Origin: Nematostella vectensis
Lineage: Eukaryota; Cnidaria; Anthozoa; Actiniaria; Edwardsiidae
NCBI RefSeq assembly: GCF_932526225.1
Contig: NC_064035.1
Coordinates: forward strand, 1,611,501-1,675,500
DNA: 64,000 bases
Reading direction: 5' to 3'
Shown here: one piece after another, positions 12,101 to 33,659 of the stretch
Position numbering within the stretch: the first letter of the stretch is position 1
Layout of the letters: each line of letters begins with the position of its first letter
Made by a program: the position numbers and the translations under genes
The notes under the pieces: generated by a model
The model's input: the letters and a program-made list of their open reading frames with translations, nothing else
What the model was told of the DNA's origin: nothing
Database searches by the model: none

Positions 12101-12882
12101 TCCCATTTTGTCATTTCTCTGTTTTTCTGTTTGTCATTTCTCTCTTTGCCATTTCCCATTATTTCATTTCTCTGTTTTTCTGTTTGTCATTTCTCTCTTT
12201 GCCATTTCCCAGTTTGTCATTTCTCTGTTTTTCTGTTTGTCATTTCCCATTTTGTCATTTCTCTGTTTTTCTCTTTGCCATTTCTCATTCTGTCATTTCT
12301 CTGTTTTTTTTTTGTTTGTCATTTCTTTTTTTGCCATTTCCCATTTGGTCATTTCTTTGTTTTTCGGTTTGTCATTTCTCTCTTTGCCATTTCCCATTTT
12401 GTCATTTCTCTGTCGTTCTGTTCGTCATTTCTCTCTTTGCCATTTCCCATTTTGTCATTTCTCTGTTTGTCTGTTTGTAATTTCGTTGTTTGTCATTTCC
12501 CTGTTTGTCATTTCCTATATGCCATTTCTCTCTTTGCCATTTTCCAGTTTGTCATTTCTCTCTTTGCGATTTCTCAGTTTGTCATTTCTCTCTTTGCTAT
12601 TTCCCAGTTTGTCATTTCTCTCTTTGCCATTTACCAGTTGGTCATTCTCTGTTTGTAATTTCGTTGTTTGTCATTTCCCTATATGTCATTTCTCTGTTTG
12701 CCATTTCTCGGTTTTTCATTTCCCAGTTTATTTCCCAGTTTGTTATTCCCCTGTTTGCCATTTCCCAGTTTGTCAGGCTTTTTTAATTAAGAAACTTCCT
12801 TGTTTTTTTTTTCCAGTATTTCATGGACACTGTCATTAGATCTTTAAGAACACTTAGCACACAAGGTGTGCTCCAAACATAG
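9146..12882 (+). CDS. MLX: MLX-like (Max-like protein X) bHLH-leucine zipper transcription factor
   Basis: Family role: heterodimerises with Mondo/ChREBP or Mad-type partners at E-box-type elements to couple transcription to sugar and lipid state; some MLX is cytoplasmic. Exons: 9146-9172, 9659-9701, 9787-9843, 9930-10036, 10157-10253, 10835-10934, 11255-11291, 11635-11679, 11887-12003, 12817-12882; 696 nt, 231 aa, in frame throughout. The basic region (RRFAHSVAEQKRRDAIK) has the H-x3-E-x3-R residues for E-box contact. The HLH has LQSIVPTC and KLSKAIILQRTIEYV, then a zipper (ELEKLRKEVLALKIMK). The C-terminal dimerisation/cytoplasmic-localisation region ends IFHWLEEYCKPQ and a short final exon. 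The N-terminus has an acidic, SUMO-like VKSEPPSPED. Start chosen as the in-frame ATG of the first exon with a GTAAAG donor; an alternative upstream exon cannot be excluded. Confidence 0.92.
10996..11138 (+). repeat. Degenerate ~36 bp tandem repeat in MLX intron 6
   Basis: About four imperfect copies of a purine-rich unit (GACAAAGGAAGTGTT ... GATTGTTTAAA). Confidence 0.75.
11318..11420 (+). repeat. ~23 bp tandem repeat just after the exon 7 donor of MLX
   Basis: Around four copies of AACCAGCAAACTACCAGGA-type units beginning some 25 bp after the exon 7 donor (11291). Confidence 0.75.
12050..12780 (+). repeat. Pyrimidine-rich minisatellite in MLX intron 9
   Basis: Imperfect ~20-28 bp units of TTTGTCATTTCTCTG / TTTGCCATTTCCCA fill most of the intron before the last exon. 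The tract is nearly all C/T on the + strand and contains no stop in several frames, producing long Phe/Ser/Cys-rich spurious ORFs. It runs close to the acceptor (12816) and acts as a greatly extended polypyrimidine region. Confidence 0.93.
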
Positions 12883-13033
12883 CAGCATTGATGAACCTAG
12901 AATCAAGTGTAGTCCTTAACGATACCAGAGGCCATGCACCATACATGTCCAAACGTACAGGACAACAACAGATTTTTCTCTTGTCTTATGGTGCAGTAAA
13001 TCCTACAGTACAATAGAGACCAGAGTTCTCCCA

Positions 13034-13585
13034 TTATTTGTAAGTCCCCGTGTATGCGAGTATCGCGTATTTGTAAGTCCCCGTGTATGCGAGTATCCCG
13101 TATTTGTAAGTCCCCGTATATGCGAGTATCCCGTATAAGTCCCCGTATATGCGAGTATCCCGTATTTGTAAGTCCCCGTATATGCGAGTATCCCGTATTT
13201 GTAAGTCCCAGTGTATGCGAGTATCCCGTATTTGTAAGTCCCCGTGTATGCGAGTATCCCGTATTTGTAAGTCCCCGTATATGCGAGTATCCCGTATAAG
13301 TCCCCGTATATGCGAGTATCCCGTATTTGTAAGTCCCCGTATATGCGAGTATCCCGTATTTGTAAGTCCCAGTGTATGCGAGTATCCCGTATTTTTAAGT
13401 CCCCGTATATGCGAGTATCCCGTATTTGTAAGTCCCAGTGTATGCGAGTATCCCGTATTTGTAAGTCCCCGTATATGCGAGTATCCCGTATTTGTAAGTC
13501 CCCGTATATGCGAGTATCCCGTATTTGTAAGCCTCCGTATATGCGAGTATCCCGTATTTGTAAGTCCCCGATCCCGTATTTGCAA
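13034..13585 (+). repeat. 33 bp minisatellite, ~16 copies, in the MLX 3' flank, each carrying GTAAGT
   Basis: The unit reads GTATTTGTAAGTCCCCGTAT then ATGCGAGTATCCC. A few copies lack the 'TTTGT' portion. Located between the MLX stop (12882) and its likely AATAAA at 13655, so it is probably 3' UTR. Most copies contain TTTGTAAGT, matching the consensus 5' splice site/U1 snRNA target. Both strands are open in multiple frames only because of the period. Confidence 0.95.
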
Positions 13586-13654
13586 TCCTGGTTAGAGTAG
13601 TACTATGGGACTCTCAACAATATTCACTTGAAATGTATTTGGAGGTATATAACT

Positions 13655-13660
13655 AATAAA
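13655..13660 (+). terminator. AATAAA, probable MLX polyadenylation signal
   Basis: First canonical hexamer after the MLX stop codon beyond the 33 bp array. An opposing hexamer for the esterase lies about 45 bp away. Confidence 0.5.
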
Positions 13661-13702
13661 CATGATCATAATTGTTCCATTTAATTTTTTACTGTTTTTT
13701 AC

Positions 13703-13708
13703 TTTATT
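13703..13708 (-). terminator. AATAAA (minus strand), probable esterase polyadenylation signal
   Basis: Plus-strand TTTATT about 80 bp downstream of the esterase stop codon. With the MLX signal at 13655 it makes a convergent pair whose cleavage sites should nearly touch or overlap. Confidence 0.5.
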
Positions 13709-13789
13709 CGTGAGCGGGCTTATGCTTTATATTTGGAAGCTTTTTTGTACACATCTGAGCGTTTGGCGGATCAATAAGAATTCTTACCA

Positions 13790-15568
13790 TCAGGGTATCA
13801 TAATCAATGATGCGCAGATAAAAATTATGACATTAAACGCAGTATTTACGCTCGCGCTTGATTTCTGCGGTTTTTCCGTCGCGTTGTGCTGACAGGAAAA
13901 GTTCCTAATCTTCGGTATGTAATAGTTCCACAAGGCCACCCTCCTTGGTTCGTATTTATCTGCGATTTGTGGTCTTGCTTGCACTTTCAAGTAATCCCCT
14001 TGCCTTTGGCTGTACCTCTCCCAAGTGATGCCTTGCACGGGTTGGGGCGTCGGGTCCCCGAACTTGAGAAAATTGCTATAAAGCTGTAGCAATAAATGAC
14101 TAACGTTTCGGTCCTCCTTGGTGTAAGCGATGTGTGTCGCATTATGTATGGGTGCGCCGAACGTGTAGTCCGCATTGCTACTGTGTGTTGCCCATTTCAA
14201 ACGGCTGTTATTAGAAATGTGTGAATATTCGAATAGGTACGTCGCCGAGTATTCCGAGTGAAAGTTCGCACTCTCCATTGTCGGTGCGACGATAAATATA
14301 TCCGTGCAAAGTGCCACTAACGCCTTATAAAGCTCATCCGGGTCCGTTGTCTTCGCCCAAGGCTGGTACGTAAACTCGATTGCGTCGGCTAACCGAACTG
14401 CCGTCATGGGATCGTGGATTTTCATGAATTTCTGTAGCGCTCTTTCGATGCCTTTCCTGAAGTAGCTGGGCGTGAGTTGGTCGGGTAGCTCGAGGTCGCT
14501 GATCATGTGGAAACCGTCGTGTTTGGTGAAGCCCAGCATGAGGGGGAGGGGCTGGAACTTGCCCTCTTTGCGCAAATTACGGGGCGTGTCTAGCAGGAAG
14601 TAATTATCGACGTGTGGTGCTGGGAAGGGGTCATAATAAAAAGCCAGGTCCTCTGCATCTTTAGTCTGCAAGCATTTCACCATCCGTACATGATCTTCCG
14701 TATCGCACAGCAAGTTCTTAGCCACATTCTTAGATTTCGCAATCGCAGTTTTTAGTGGATTGACCGCAAATGGCGAGAGCTCGGTACCACTCTCCATAAT
14801 AGCCTTCTGGAAGAGCCCCTTGGTCAGAGGCGATAGGAGATGGAGCCCGACACTAGACGCTCCCGCGCTGTTCCCGACAAGTGTGATCTGGTTCGGGTCC
14901 CCCCCGAACCCCGCGATGTTCTCTTTTACCCACCGAAGTGCCTGGATTTGATCAAGCATCCCGGCATTCCCAGGGGCCTCGACGTCTCCGGTCGTCAAGA
15001 ATCCGAGTACCCCGAGTCGATAGTGGATTGTCACCAAGACGATGCCGTACTGTGGAGCGATTTCGCCGGGGGTTTTAACCCTGTTAGGGGTCCCTAGGTA
15101 ATAGCTTCCGCCGTGGATGTAGAATAACACTGGGTAGGCCTTACGTGTTTGCACAGAGTCGGAGATGTCGGGCCAAGCCGGCGTGTAAATGTTTAGATTA
15201 AGGCAGTCCTCGCGCATGTTCTTTTTGCTAAAGTCCGGCCACGTCCGTCTGATAGAGCTTTTTAGAAATTCAAAGTAGAGCTTTGATTGCACGCAGATGT
15301 TGCCAAAAGAAGTTGCATTGTAAATCTTTTCCTTCCAAGGTTTGAGGGGCTGTGGTGGCTTGAATCGTAAATCCCCTATCGGTTGTTGGGCATATGGTAT
15401 TCCAAGAAACTTGTTAATCTTTCTCGCAGGTCCCTGAGCACTGGCAAGCGTTTGCGCCAGTCCTAAGACTTTCCCATACTTAGTGTTGATAATAACGTCC
15501 TCCGTATTCGAAGGCACGAAGCTTAAAGTTAACAATACAAAAAGCCAAGTCTGTTGCACTAGCATCAT
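13790..15568 (-). CDS. Intronless secreted or GPI-anchored carboxylesterase/cholinesterase-like protein
   Basis: 592 aa, single exon, alpha/beta-hydrolase of the type-B carboxylesterase family (ester hydrolysis; substrate unknown). An N-terminal signal peptide (hydrophobic about 7-20) is followed by the family signature EDCLNLNIYTP (120-130). The oxyanion-hole HGG is at 162-164 and the nucleophile elbow GNSAG at 232-236 (Ser234). The acid position reads GFTKHDG, giving Asp351 where cholinesterases usually have Glu. His462 lies in THSSNADYTFG. Cys92 and Cys122 would form the usual first disulfide loop. The C-terminus ends in a hydrophobic tail (FNVIIFICASLIMIP) after a Ser/Ala-rich stretch, suggesting GPI attachment. 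Many N-x-S/T sites. Start is Met1-Met2 at 15568. Lack of introns is unusual among its neighbours. The full triad argues against a neuroligin-type non-enzymatic relative. Confidence 0.93.
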   Translation of the reverse strand: MMLVQQTWLFVLLTLSFVPSNTEDVIINTKYGKVLGLAQTLASAQGPARKINKFLGIPYAQQPIGDLRFKPPQPLKPWKEKIYNATSFGNICVQSKLYFEFLKSSIRRTWPDFSKKNMREDCLNLNIYTPAWPDISDSVQTRKAYPVLFYIHGGSYYLGTPNRVKTPGEIAPQYGIVLVTIHYRLGVLGFLTTGDVEAPGNAGMLDQIQALRWVKENIAGFGGDPNQITLVGNSAGASSVGLHLLSPLTKGLFQKAIMESGTELSPFAVNPLKTAIAKSKNVAKNLLCDTEDHVRMVKCLQTKDAEDLAFYYDPFPAPHVDNYFLLDTPRNLRKEGKFQPLPLMLGFTKHDGFHMISDLELPDQLTPSYFRKGIERALQKFMKIHDPMTAVRLADAIEFTYQPWAKTTDPDELYKALVALCTDIFIVAPTMESANFHSEYSATYLFEYSHISNNSRLKWATHSSNADYTFGAPIHNATHIAYTKEDRNVSHLLLQLYSNFLKFGDPTPQPVQGITWERYSQRQGDYLKVQARPQIADKYEPRRVALWNYYIPKIRNFSCQHNATEKPQKSSASVNTAFNVIIFICASLIMIP

Positions 15569-18124
15569 TCTGGCGCGAATTTCTATTCGAGCTGTAACAT
15601 AATATAGTGGAAGCAGGGCTCAAAAAAGAGCCGACTAAATTCTATGATGAGCCAGATCGGCGCTCGCGGGTGTCAGAGACAGCTTAAAGATGTTTGACTA
15701 GAAAGGCTTGGTTGGCGTACGCGCCTCTCCCCTCTCCCCAAATACGAGGCTTTTCACTAGTGCGGTTTTTCACTGATTGGCTGCAAGGGATCAACTCTGG
15801 CACCACATCTTACCGCAAGTTAACAGCTAACCTCAGCTACTATCTTGTAGTGCCTACTACCGCTGACAAACAAATATCAGATGCCAATATCGACGCGCTA
15901 GGGTGAGCCTGAAGAGCTGAGCGCTCGTCATGACACAGTACGCCTAGCTCGTGGGGTCATCGAAATGCCGTCTGATTCGTCTACATCTCAACAGTAATGT
16001 GCAGAATGCGAAACGGTCTATTCAAGCTTGAACGCTATATTCTAGATGCAAATACTCTGAGATTCCTTGCATAGTTAATTTAGTCTAACCATAAAACAAA
16101 TATCTGGAAGCCTTAGAAAAGTATACAAAAATACCAATATACAGGTCGCCCCCTGGCTCGCAGCATCCAGAGCTTGTGTGCCATCCAATAGAATACACAA
16201 AACACGACTTATAGACGGAGATGACTATGGAAGGAATTCGAGCGTAACAGTGTACATAACTCGGGTGTTTGGGGCTCTAGAATGTCTTTCGTGTGATACA
16301 TTCCGGTAATAAAAGCAGGTGCTAGACTATCGATACAAATCTGCTCAAGTCACACTCAATTATCACAATACTTTACGCCAAAACGGGCATCTCGCGCTTT
16401 TGGTTTGCTTGGAGTGTGTTTCCCAAGGGGTAAGCTATTTTCTTCTTCATCTCGTTAAAAACGTGTTGTGCGCTATAAGATGGTGTGTAGTGGTCTAAGT
16501 GCACAGAGATCCTAAAGAAGGCAGGTGTTAGGAAGCTGATACACTGTGGTTGACGAAAAGTGATTATTTGATTGGGAATCGGTCAGAAGGAAATGTAGAG
16601 TCAATTTAGATCACTGATATGCGGCCCACAAAAATCAGGGCGCATTGCTTCAGTTGTACAACAAGCATAAAACAGGCAAAGCTAGAGTCTTTACCTCTTA
16701 AAAGTAAAATTTTCTCTTGGTACAAAGTAGCTGAGACTATTCGAGTTGCAAGATCGTACTTTCTTTCCCAACCATTACCTGACATGCGTCTGTATCTCTG
16801 TTTGTCTAGAACCGTAAACCCTACTTTGCACCCAATTTAATTCGTACAGCCGCACCCTCCACATGAACTGCCTGCTAACAGGAATCGGCTTCTATAGCAG
16901 ACAGAAAAAGCCATTCAAAACCACAACTTTAGTCTGAATTCACCATTAAAAATTGTGGAAGAGGTGCTTTTTCTTTCCCATATCTAAGTAATCATTTGTG
17001 GCAATTCATACGAAGTGGATTTAGGCCCTCTTCTGTTTTGTAACCGCCAGTTCTTAACTCCATTTGTATCTAAGTCATCTTATCGCACGTTATATGCCAT
17101 GTAATAAGAAGTCTATAGAGTATGAAATGGCAAATTTGATGCGATACCAGCGATCGTAAGACGATGGTTACTCAACCTCAACTTTTTATCAAAGTGAAGA
17201 AAACTGAAAAACGTTCTAGTTTTATCAATGCACAATAAACTAATGCTATTATTATGTACAAATTAAAATTATAATGACTGGCAGACAGGCATCGGACGAT
17301 ACTTAACGATGGAAGGACGATATTTTGTTAATGGGGGAGGGGGGGATCAGGCGCTCCCGTCGTCAAATATCACCGCGTCCTTCCCTTAGACGTCAATGGG
17401 ACTAATATCCAGTTTGTGCGCCAGTGCAAAAAAAAAAAAGGATTAGATGCTTTGCAAGGTTGAGGTTTATTGAATATGTTTCACGGTTTACAAGAAATGT
17501 CGAACCCTGCGACAGGGAACACCGAACATGGAGCATGTCATTACAGCACGTTAACTTGTGCACCACGTCAAGCTTTACATTTTACACAATCGTACCTTAT
17601 CCTAAACAGGACTTTGAGGAGCTTTAACACTAAAACTGTATTTCCCTGCAATTATTACCTGACACATTCTTTTACCAATTCTGTTTTTACCAATTCTGTT
17701 TCTCTGCGCTTAGTATAGGATATAAGGTTTTTAAAAGGTAGTGCATTTGAGATCTCTTTCTGAGAAAGTAAAAACAATAAATAGATATTATACGAACTTA
17801 AATTCACGCGGTAAACTTCTTATAATTATTAATATAATTATTAATCTATTCTTGTGTTGGAAAGACCACTCATAATCGTAATATTACGATACTGTTCAGC
17901 ATTCAAATGCACACGATGCGAACTGATCAGCTCTTGCGTAATTGCAAAAGACCATAAGGCGATCCTTCTTAGGAGACTGTTTATCCTAAACAAATTTCCA
18001 GTAACAGTATATGCCGAGAGCAGCATACATAAAGGCTGGTGTTTACTAGAACGCATGCGCGACGCAGATTATGTTTTGCCCCCCAAAACAACTATTTTCT
18101 TGGCTACGTTTCTGCCTGCCCGAT

Positions 18125-18275
18125 TCTTACTTGTGTTTGACCAATTGTCATTAGTGTTTGACAAATTTTCATTGTGTTGCGCATGTGTTTGACCGATTGT
18201 CACTTGGGTTTGAGAGATTTTCACCAAGGTCGTGCTTGTGTTTGATAGATATTCACCAGGGTCGTTCTTGTGTTT
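18125..18275 (+). repeat. Degenerate ~32 bp tandem repeat
   Basis: Four to five diverged units of the form GTGTTTGACNNATTNTCA. Imperfect, probably old. Confidence 0.6.
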
Positions 18276-18630
18276 GGCCTGATGTTGAAGGCCATCTTTA
18301 ACAAATGAACACTTCCACTCACTCTTCTATATATACTACTAACAACTACTCTATTTTGTACACATAACACCAATAGGTGAAGCCACCCAGGTATGGGGTG
18401 GGGGGGGGGGGGGGGGGGTGAACCTACAAGTGTGGGTCATTTCTTATTGAAGGATTTTCAATAACATACTTATACTTCCCCCCTCTCTCTCTAGTCTGGC
18501 CACGCCCATGTCCAGCCCAATAAATCCATGTTTTTTTTACATATGTACTGTAGACACAAAAAAATACAATGCACCAGACTCTACCATGTCGAATCCCAGT
18601 TTATATTGCTTTGGACATTGATCTTTGGTC

Positions 18631-18640
18631 TTTATTTATT
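18631..18640 (-). terminator. Overlapping AATAAA signals (minus strand) for the WBP1-like gene
   Basis: TTTATTTATT on the plus strand gives two AATAAA hexamers about 215 bp beyond the stop codon at 18855. Confidence 0.45.
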
Positions 18641-18854
18641 GCTTCATAGGTGCGTACCTAGAGAGGGGTGCGATATCATATGGGAAATTATAGTATTTCA
18701 GCAACCTTCAATAAAATGCATGCAAGTGCATCTAGTGAACCCCCTCCCCCCTGGTACATGTCTGCTATAGGGTCACTCAAGACTATCAATGTTGTACAAT
18801 TAGTGTATTGTAATATATAAATGTTTAAATAAAGATTCATATAACCCATTAGTA

Positions 18855-21076
18855 CTACTTGTTGGCAATATTTGGCATCCCTGTAGCATGGGCATATGGC
18901 GGAGGAGGGCCTTGTGAGTATTCAAATCTAGTATTGTAGTGCACCATGCCCTGTGCTGGGGCCATCATAATGGGTCCCCCAGGGTGGGCGGAGTAGGCCG
19001 GGGGAGGCTGCCATCCTGCAGGGGGTCCAGGGTAAGGACCACCAGGATAAGGGTGTGTCACTGTCGTGGTGATAGATGCAGGTGCAGTCGTGAGTAGGAG
19101 GCGACGCCTTGGGGCGTAGCGGTATCGGTAGTACCACCAGATTATGAAAATCACCAGGAAGAATGATGAAAGAACAAACCTAGAATAACACACAAACTTA
19201 CCTTAGTATAATAAAAGGATAAAACTTTACTGTAGGTATCTATACGACATTGAAATATTTACACACAAACATGTCTTAGTATAATACTAGGTTAAAACTT
19301 TCTTAAACTGTAGGTATTTAAAGACATTTAATCACTGATAAACTAGATGCCTTAGTATAATAATAGGAACCTTTTTATAATTAAACCAAGAAAGAATCAC
19401 GGGTACTCTTGGAAAATGTCATGTTTCATTTTCTTATGTTTTATTTCAAAGGGAAAGAGAGGGTGGCTCTAAAAGAGATAATGGGTTTCATAGAATATGC
19501 CTAAAAATTAAAGTGATTACTTAACTTACCACAAATACCATCTTGCATAAACAACGGTGCAACAACTCCGTGTTCCGCAACAGTACTCATTGTTTGCACA
19601 TCTTTATCAAAATAAGGCAATTTTTATTTTTCATTAATAGAGAAAAACTTTGCTGACTTTTTCCTACCTATGTATCAAACAAGCATTAGTAAATTATGTA
19701 TCTAAACGAAACAAACAAAATAAATAAAAAAGGATAAAGGTATGACCCAGATATCTTCTAATATATTAGTCCCTTCAAGGTCTGAGACATGCATCAGGAG
19801 ATAGCAACTCATTTTATTGTGCTTCTCAAAAAGAAAACAAAGCTCAACCCATGTACAACACCATAAACCCAAGCAGATCCGAACACAGAAACAGCCTGAG
19901 TTTGGTTAGAGCGGGGATCTGAACTTTGGGTGGAAGAGACTACCAACACCTTGTCCACACATATCTGTTTTCAATTGAAAACACAACCTTTTTGTTACGG
20001 ATACAGGTAGCATCCACACGTAAACGCGAAAACGATGATCGAAAACGGAACGATTTGAAAACGACAGTCATTCCAAATAAATAATGAATAAAAAATGAGT
20101 AAATGAATCAATGTATTCTAAAAAAACTTACGTGTATGAACTTCTTCTTAATGAATAGTTTGCATCATAATAGGTGTAGGTACAATATGTGTAAGCTTGA
20201 CACTGAAAAACAACAATGATGAAACATAAGTTGATTGGATAAAAAATGTGAATGAAATGAACAAGCTCAATCAGAGTTGGAATAAGCAGGAAAGAATGGA
20301 TTGGTGCATCAGACCAAAATCTATCAGATGTCAAAGGTTTTTCATACGAACATCTGAATTTTTTAGTTTGAAATAAGATATATATATATATTTTTAATAT
20401 ATAATTATGACATCACTTCAGTTTATTCATCGCCTTCATTTTAACAAATTAACCCATTAACCAATTAACACCTTAATTTCGTAGAACTGACATTTGGCAA
20501 TTGCCATTCGCGCTGACATTGAAATAGGTGTTTGTTGCGAAAGGCTAAGGAGACTCCATGGTGTCCGGCTTCTAACATTTCAAGTTAAAACTTTTTGCTA
20601 AAGACAACACTATTCTATTCGCACAACTTTACTTTTAGTAATAGAATCCCAACATGGCAGACGTCGTTTTTTCGTATTCTAGTCTTTTTGTAAGTATAAA
20701 GCGCAGTACATAAGTTGTGTAGTCCGAAAAATCCCCTTCAATAACTTGGAATCGGTTTCTATGATTGCTGTAATCCCGTGGTTATTCTCACTTAATTTTT
20801 TTTTTCAATTTCAGAAATCCTGAGTCTCAAACAGATAACTGGAATCACAACTGCCGATCTATTAGCGGTAGGGAATACGTATCGCGGAGGGTATCAATTT
20901 GGAAGTAACCTTATTTTCACTGTTTCGTATAATCTTACTTAATATAAGCGAATCGAGTATGGCGTTTCATAATACGCTAACTAAAAACTTTGAAAATAGT
21001 TCATCTATAGCCAATTCTGACTTACCGCGGAAAGAAATTGCGCTATCGCTATCGCCAACGCACTCCACTTCGACAT
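18855..21076 (-). CDS. WBP1/VOPP1-like small single-pass membrane protein with PPxY motifs
   Basis: Assembled from four minus-strand exons: 21026-21076, 20132-20202, 19530-19601, 18855-19179 (519 nt, 172 aa, in frame). Exon 1 encodes a signal peptide MSKWSALAIAIAQFLSA and ends at a perfect GTAAGT donor. The ectodomain is short and Tyr/Cys-rich (CQAYTYCTYTYYD, then EYCCGTRSCC). One membrane segment follows (WYLWFVLSSFFLVIFIIWWY), then a basic stop-transfer (YRYRYAPRRR). The cytoplasmic tail is Pro/Gly/Tyr-rich with PPAY and PPPPY motifs. CC-x-x-x-x-CC followed by a membrane helix and PPxY tail resembles WBP1, WBP1L and VOPP1, whose PPxY motifs bind WW domains of NEDD4/YAP-type proteins. Exact orthology is unresolved; the Shisa family is a more distant alternative. 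Confidence 0.78.
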
Positions 21077-21452
21077 AATGGAGGAATATTTGTTTGTGTT
21101 GTGTTCACTGAGTGATCCCTCGTTTTCTGTTCGGCATTCCGGAAATAGGACGTCTCATTATCGACTGCTAAAGCTTCGCTTCGTAACCGTATCTCGAATC
21201 ATCATTTACTAATTGAGGGCAAGCCAATTAAAATGTTATAATAACATGAGTATACTAAAAGACCTTAGATAAACCTAAATTTCTCCATTTGGGAGCTGTG
21301 AGGCATGTCTTCTTTTTAGATTGGCATGACAGTGTAATCTGTTATTAGTCGATGTAACCTCGGCCAAATATGATTTAGGCAATGTTAGCTCGGCTCTATA
21401 GCATGGTATCCTCGCAAGGAGTGACGGGTAGCCCTTGTTTGAAAGAATCAAA
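21077..21452. promoter_or_regulatory. Divergent (probably bidirectional) promoter between WBP1-like and SMARCD
   Basis: The two start codons, on opposite strands, are only 376 bp apart, so both promoters and 5' UTRs must share this segment or overlap. No TATA box recognised, as is common for housekeeping bidirectional promoters. Confidence 0.6.
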
Positions 21453-33163
<11,711 letters not shown>

Positions 33164-33356
33164 AATACACAGTCGAGGAGAACTCACTACATAGCCACGA
33201 CCGTTGCTATACGATGCTCCAGAAGGACGATGGGATTTAGCTAGGCCCTTCCCCCAAGCAATAATGAGGCTTGAAATCTTTAGAGACTATCAGTTTTATA
33301 CTATGCTCCCAGTTTAGTCTTGATGTGGTCATCAACGACAAGTGCTGGTCAAAGGC

Positions 33357-33645
33357 TATTACACATACACCTTGTTATTATATTAAAGAATGTCAGTCAG
33401 GCCTTTCGCATACACCTTGTTATTATATTAAAGAATGTCAGTCAGGCCTTTTGCATACACCTTGTTATTATATTAAAGAATGTCAGTCAGGCCTTTCGCA
33501 TACACCTTGTTGTTATATTAAAGAATGTCAGTCAGGCCTTTCGCATACACCTTGTTATTATATTAAAGAATGTCAGTCAGGCCTTTCGCATACACCTTGT
33601 TAACCTTGTTATTATATTAAAGAATGTCAGTCAGGCCTTTCGCTT
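33357..33645 (+). repeat. 45 bp tandem repeat, 6 copies, in the SMARCD 3' UTR; each carries ATTAAA
   Basis: The unit CATACACCTTGTTATTATAT continues TAAAGAATGTCAGTCAGGCCTTTCG. It starts about 190 bp after the stop codon. Each copy has a TATATTAAAG core, i.e. the common polyadenylation hexamer variant ATTAAA (six in total, one copy with TGTTATATTAAAG), followed by a T/G-rich stretch. Confidence 0.93.
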
Positions 33646-33659
33646 CCAAATGAAAAAAA

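Larger units (their letters stand above)
15569..18854. other. Intergenic, esterase to WBP1-like gene; no gene recognised
   Basis: About 3.3 kb with only short ORFs of no recognisable family. The first ~300 bp (15569-15870) is shared upstream sequence of the esterase. Weak ~32 bp repeats (TGTTTGACCAATTGTCA-like) occur at 18125-18275 and a poly-G run at about 18399-18418. An NRF1-like palindrome ACGCATGCGC ends at 18060, with no clear promoter next to it. Confidence 0.5.

Noticed and set aside
12040-12839. Phe/Ser/Cys-rich ORFs up to 262 codons
   Set aside because: Pyrimidine-rich tandem repeat in MLX intron 9; no start context, domain or splice support.
13034-13600. Repetitive ORFs on both strands (183 and 148 codons)
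   Set aside because: By-products of the 33 bp minisatellite (11 codons per unit).
20654-20950. Plus-strand ATG followed by a GTAAGT, then a possible second exon after a CAG at 20816
   Set aside because: Encodes no recognisable family and lies within intron 1 of the minus-strand WBP1-like gene; no continuing exons found.
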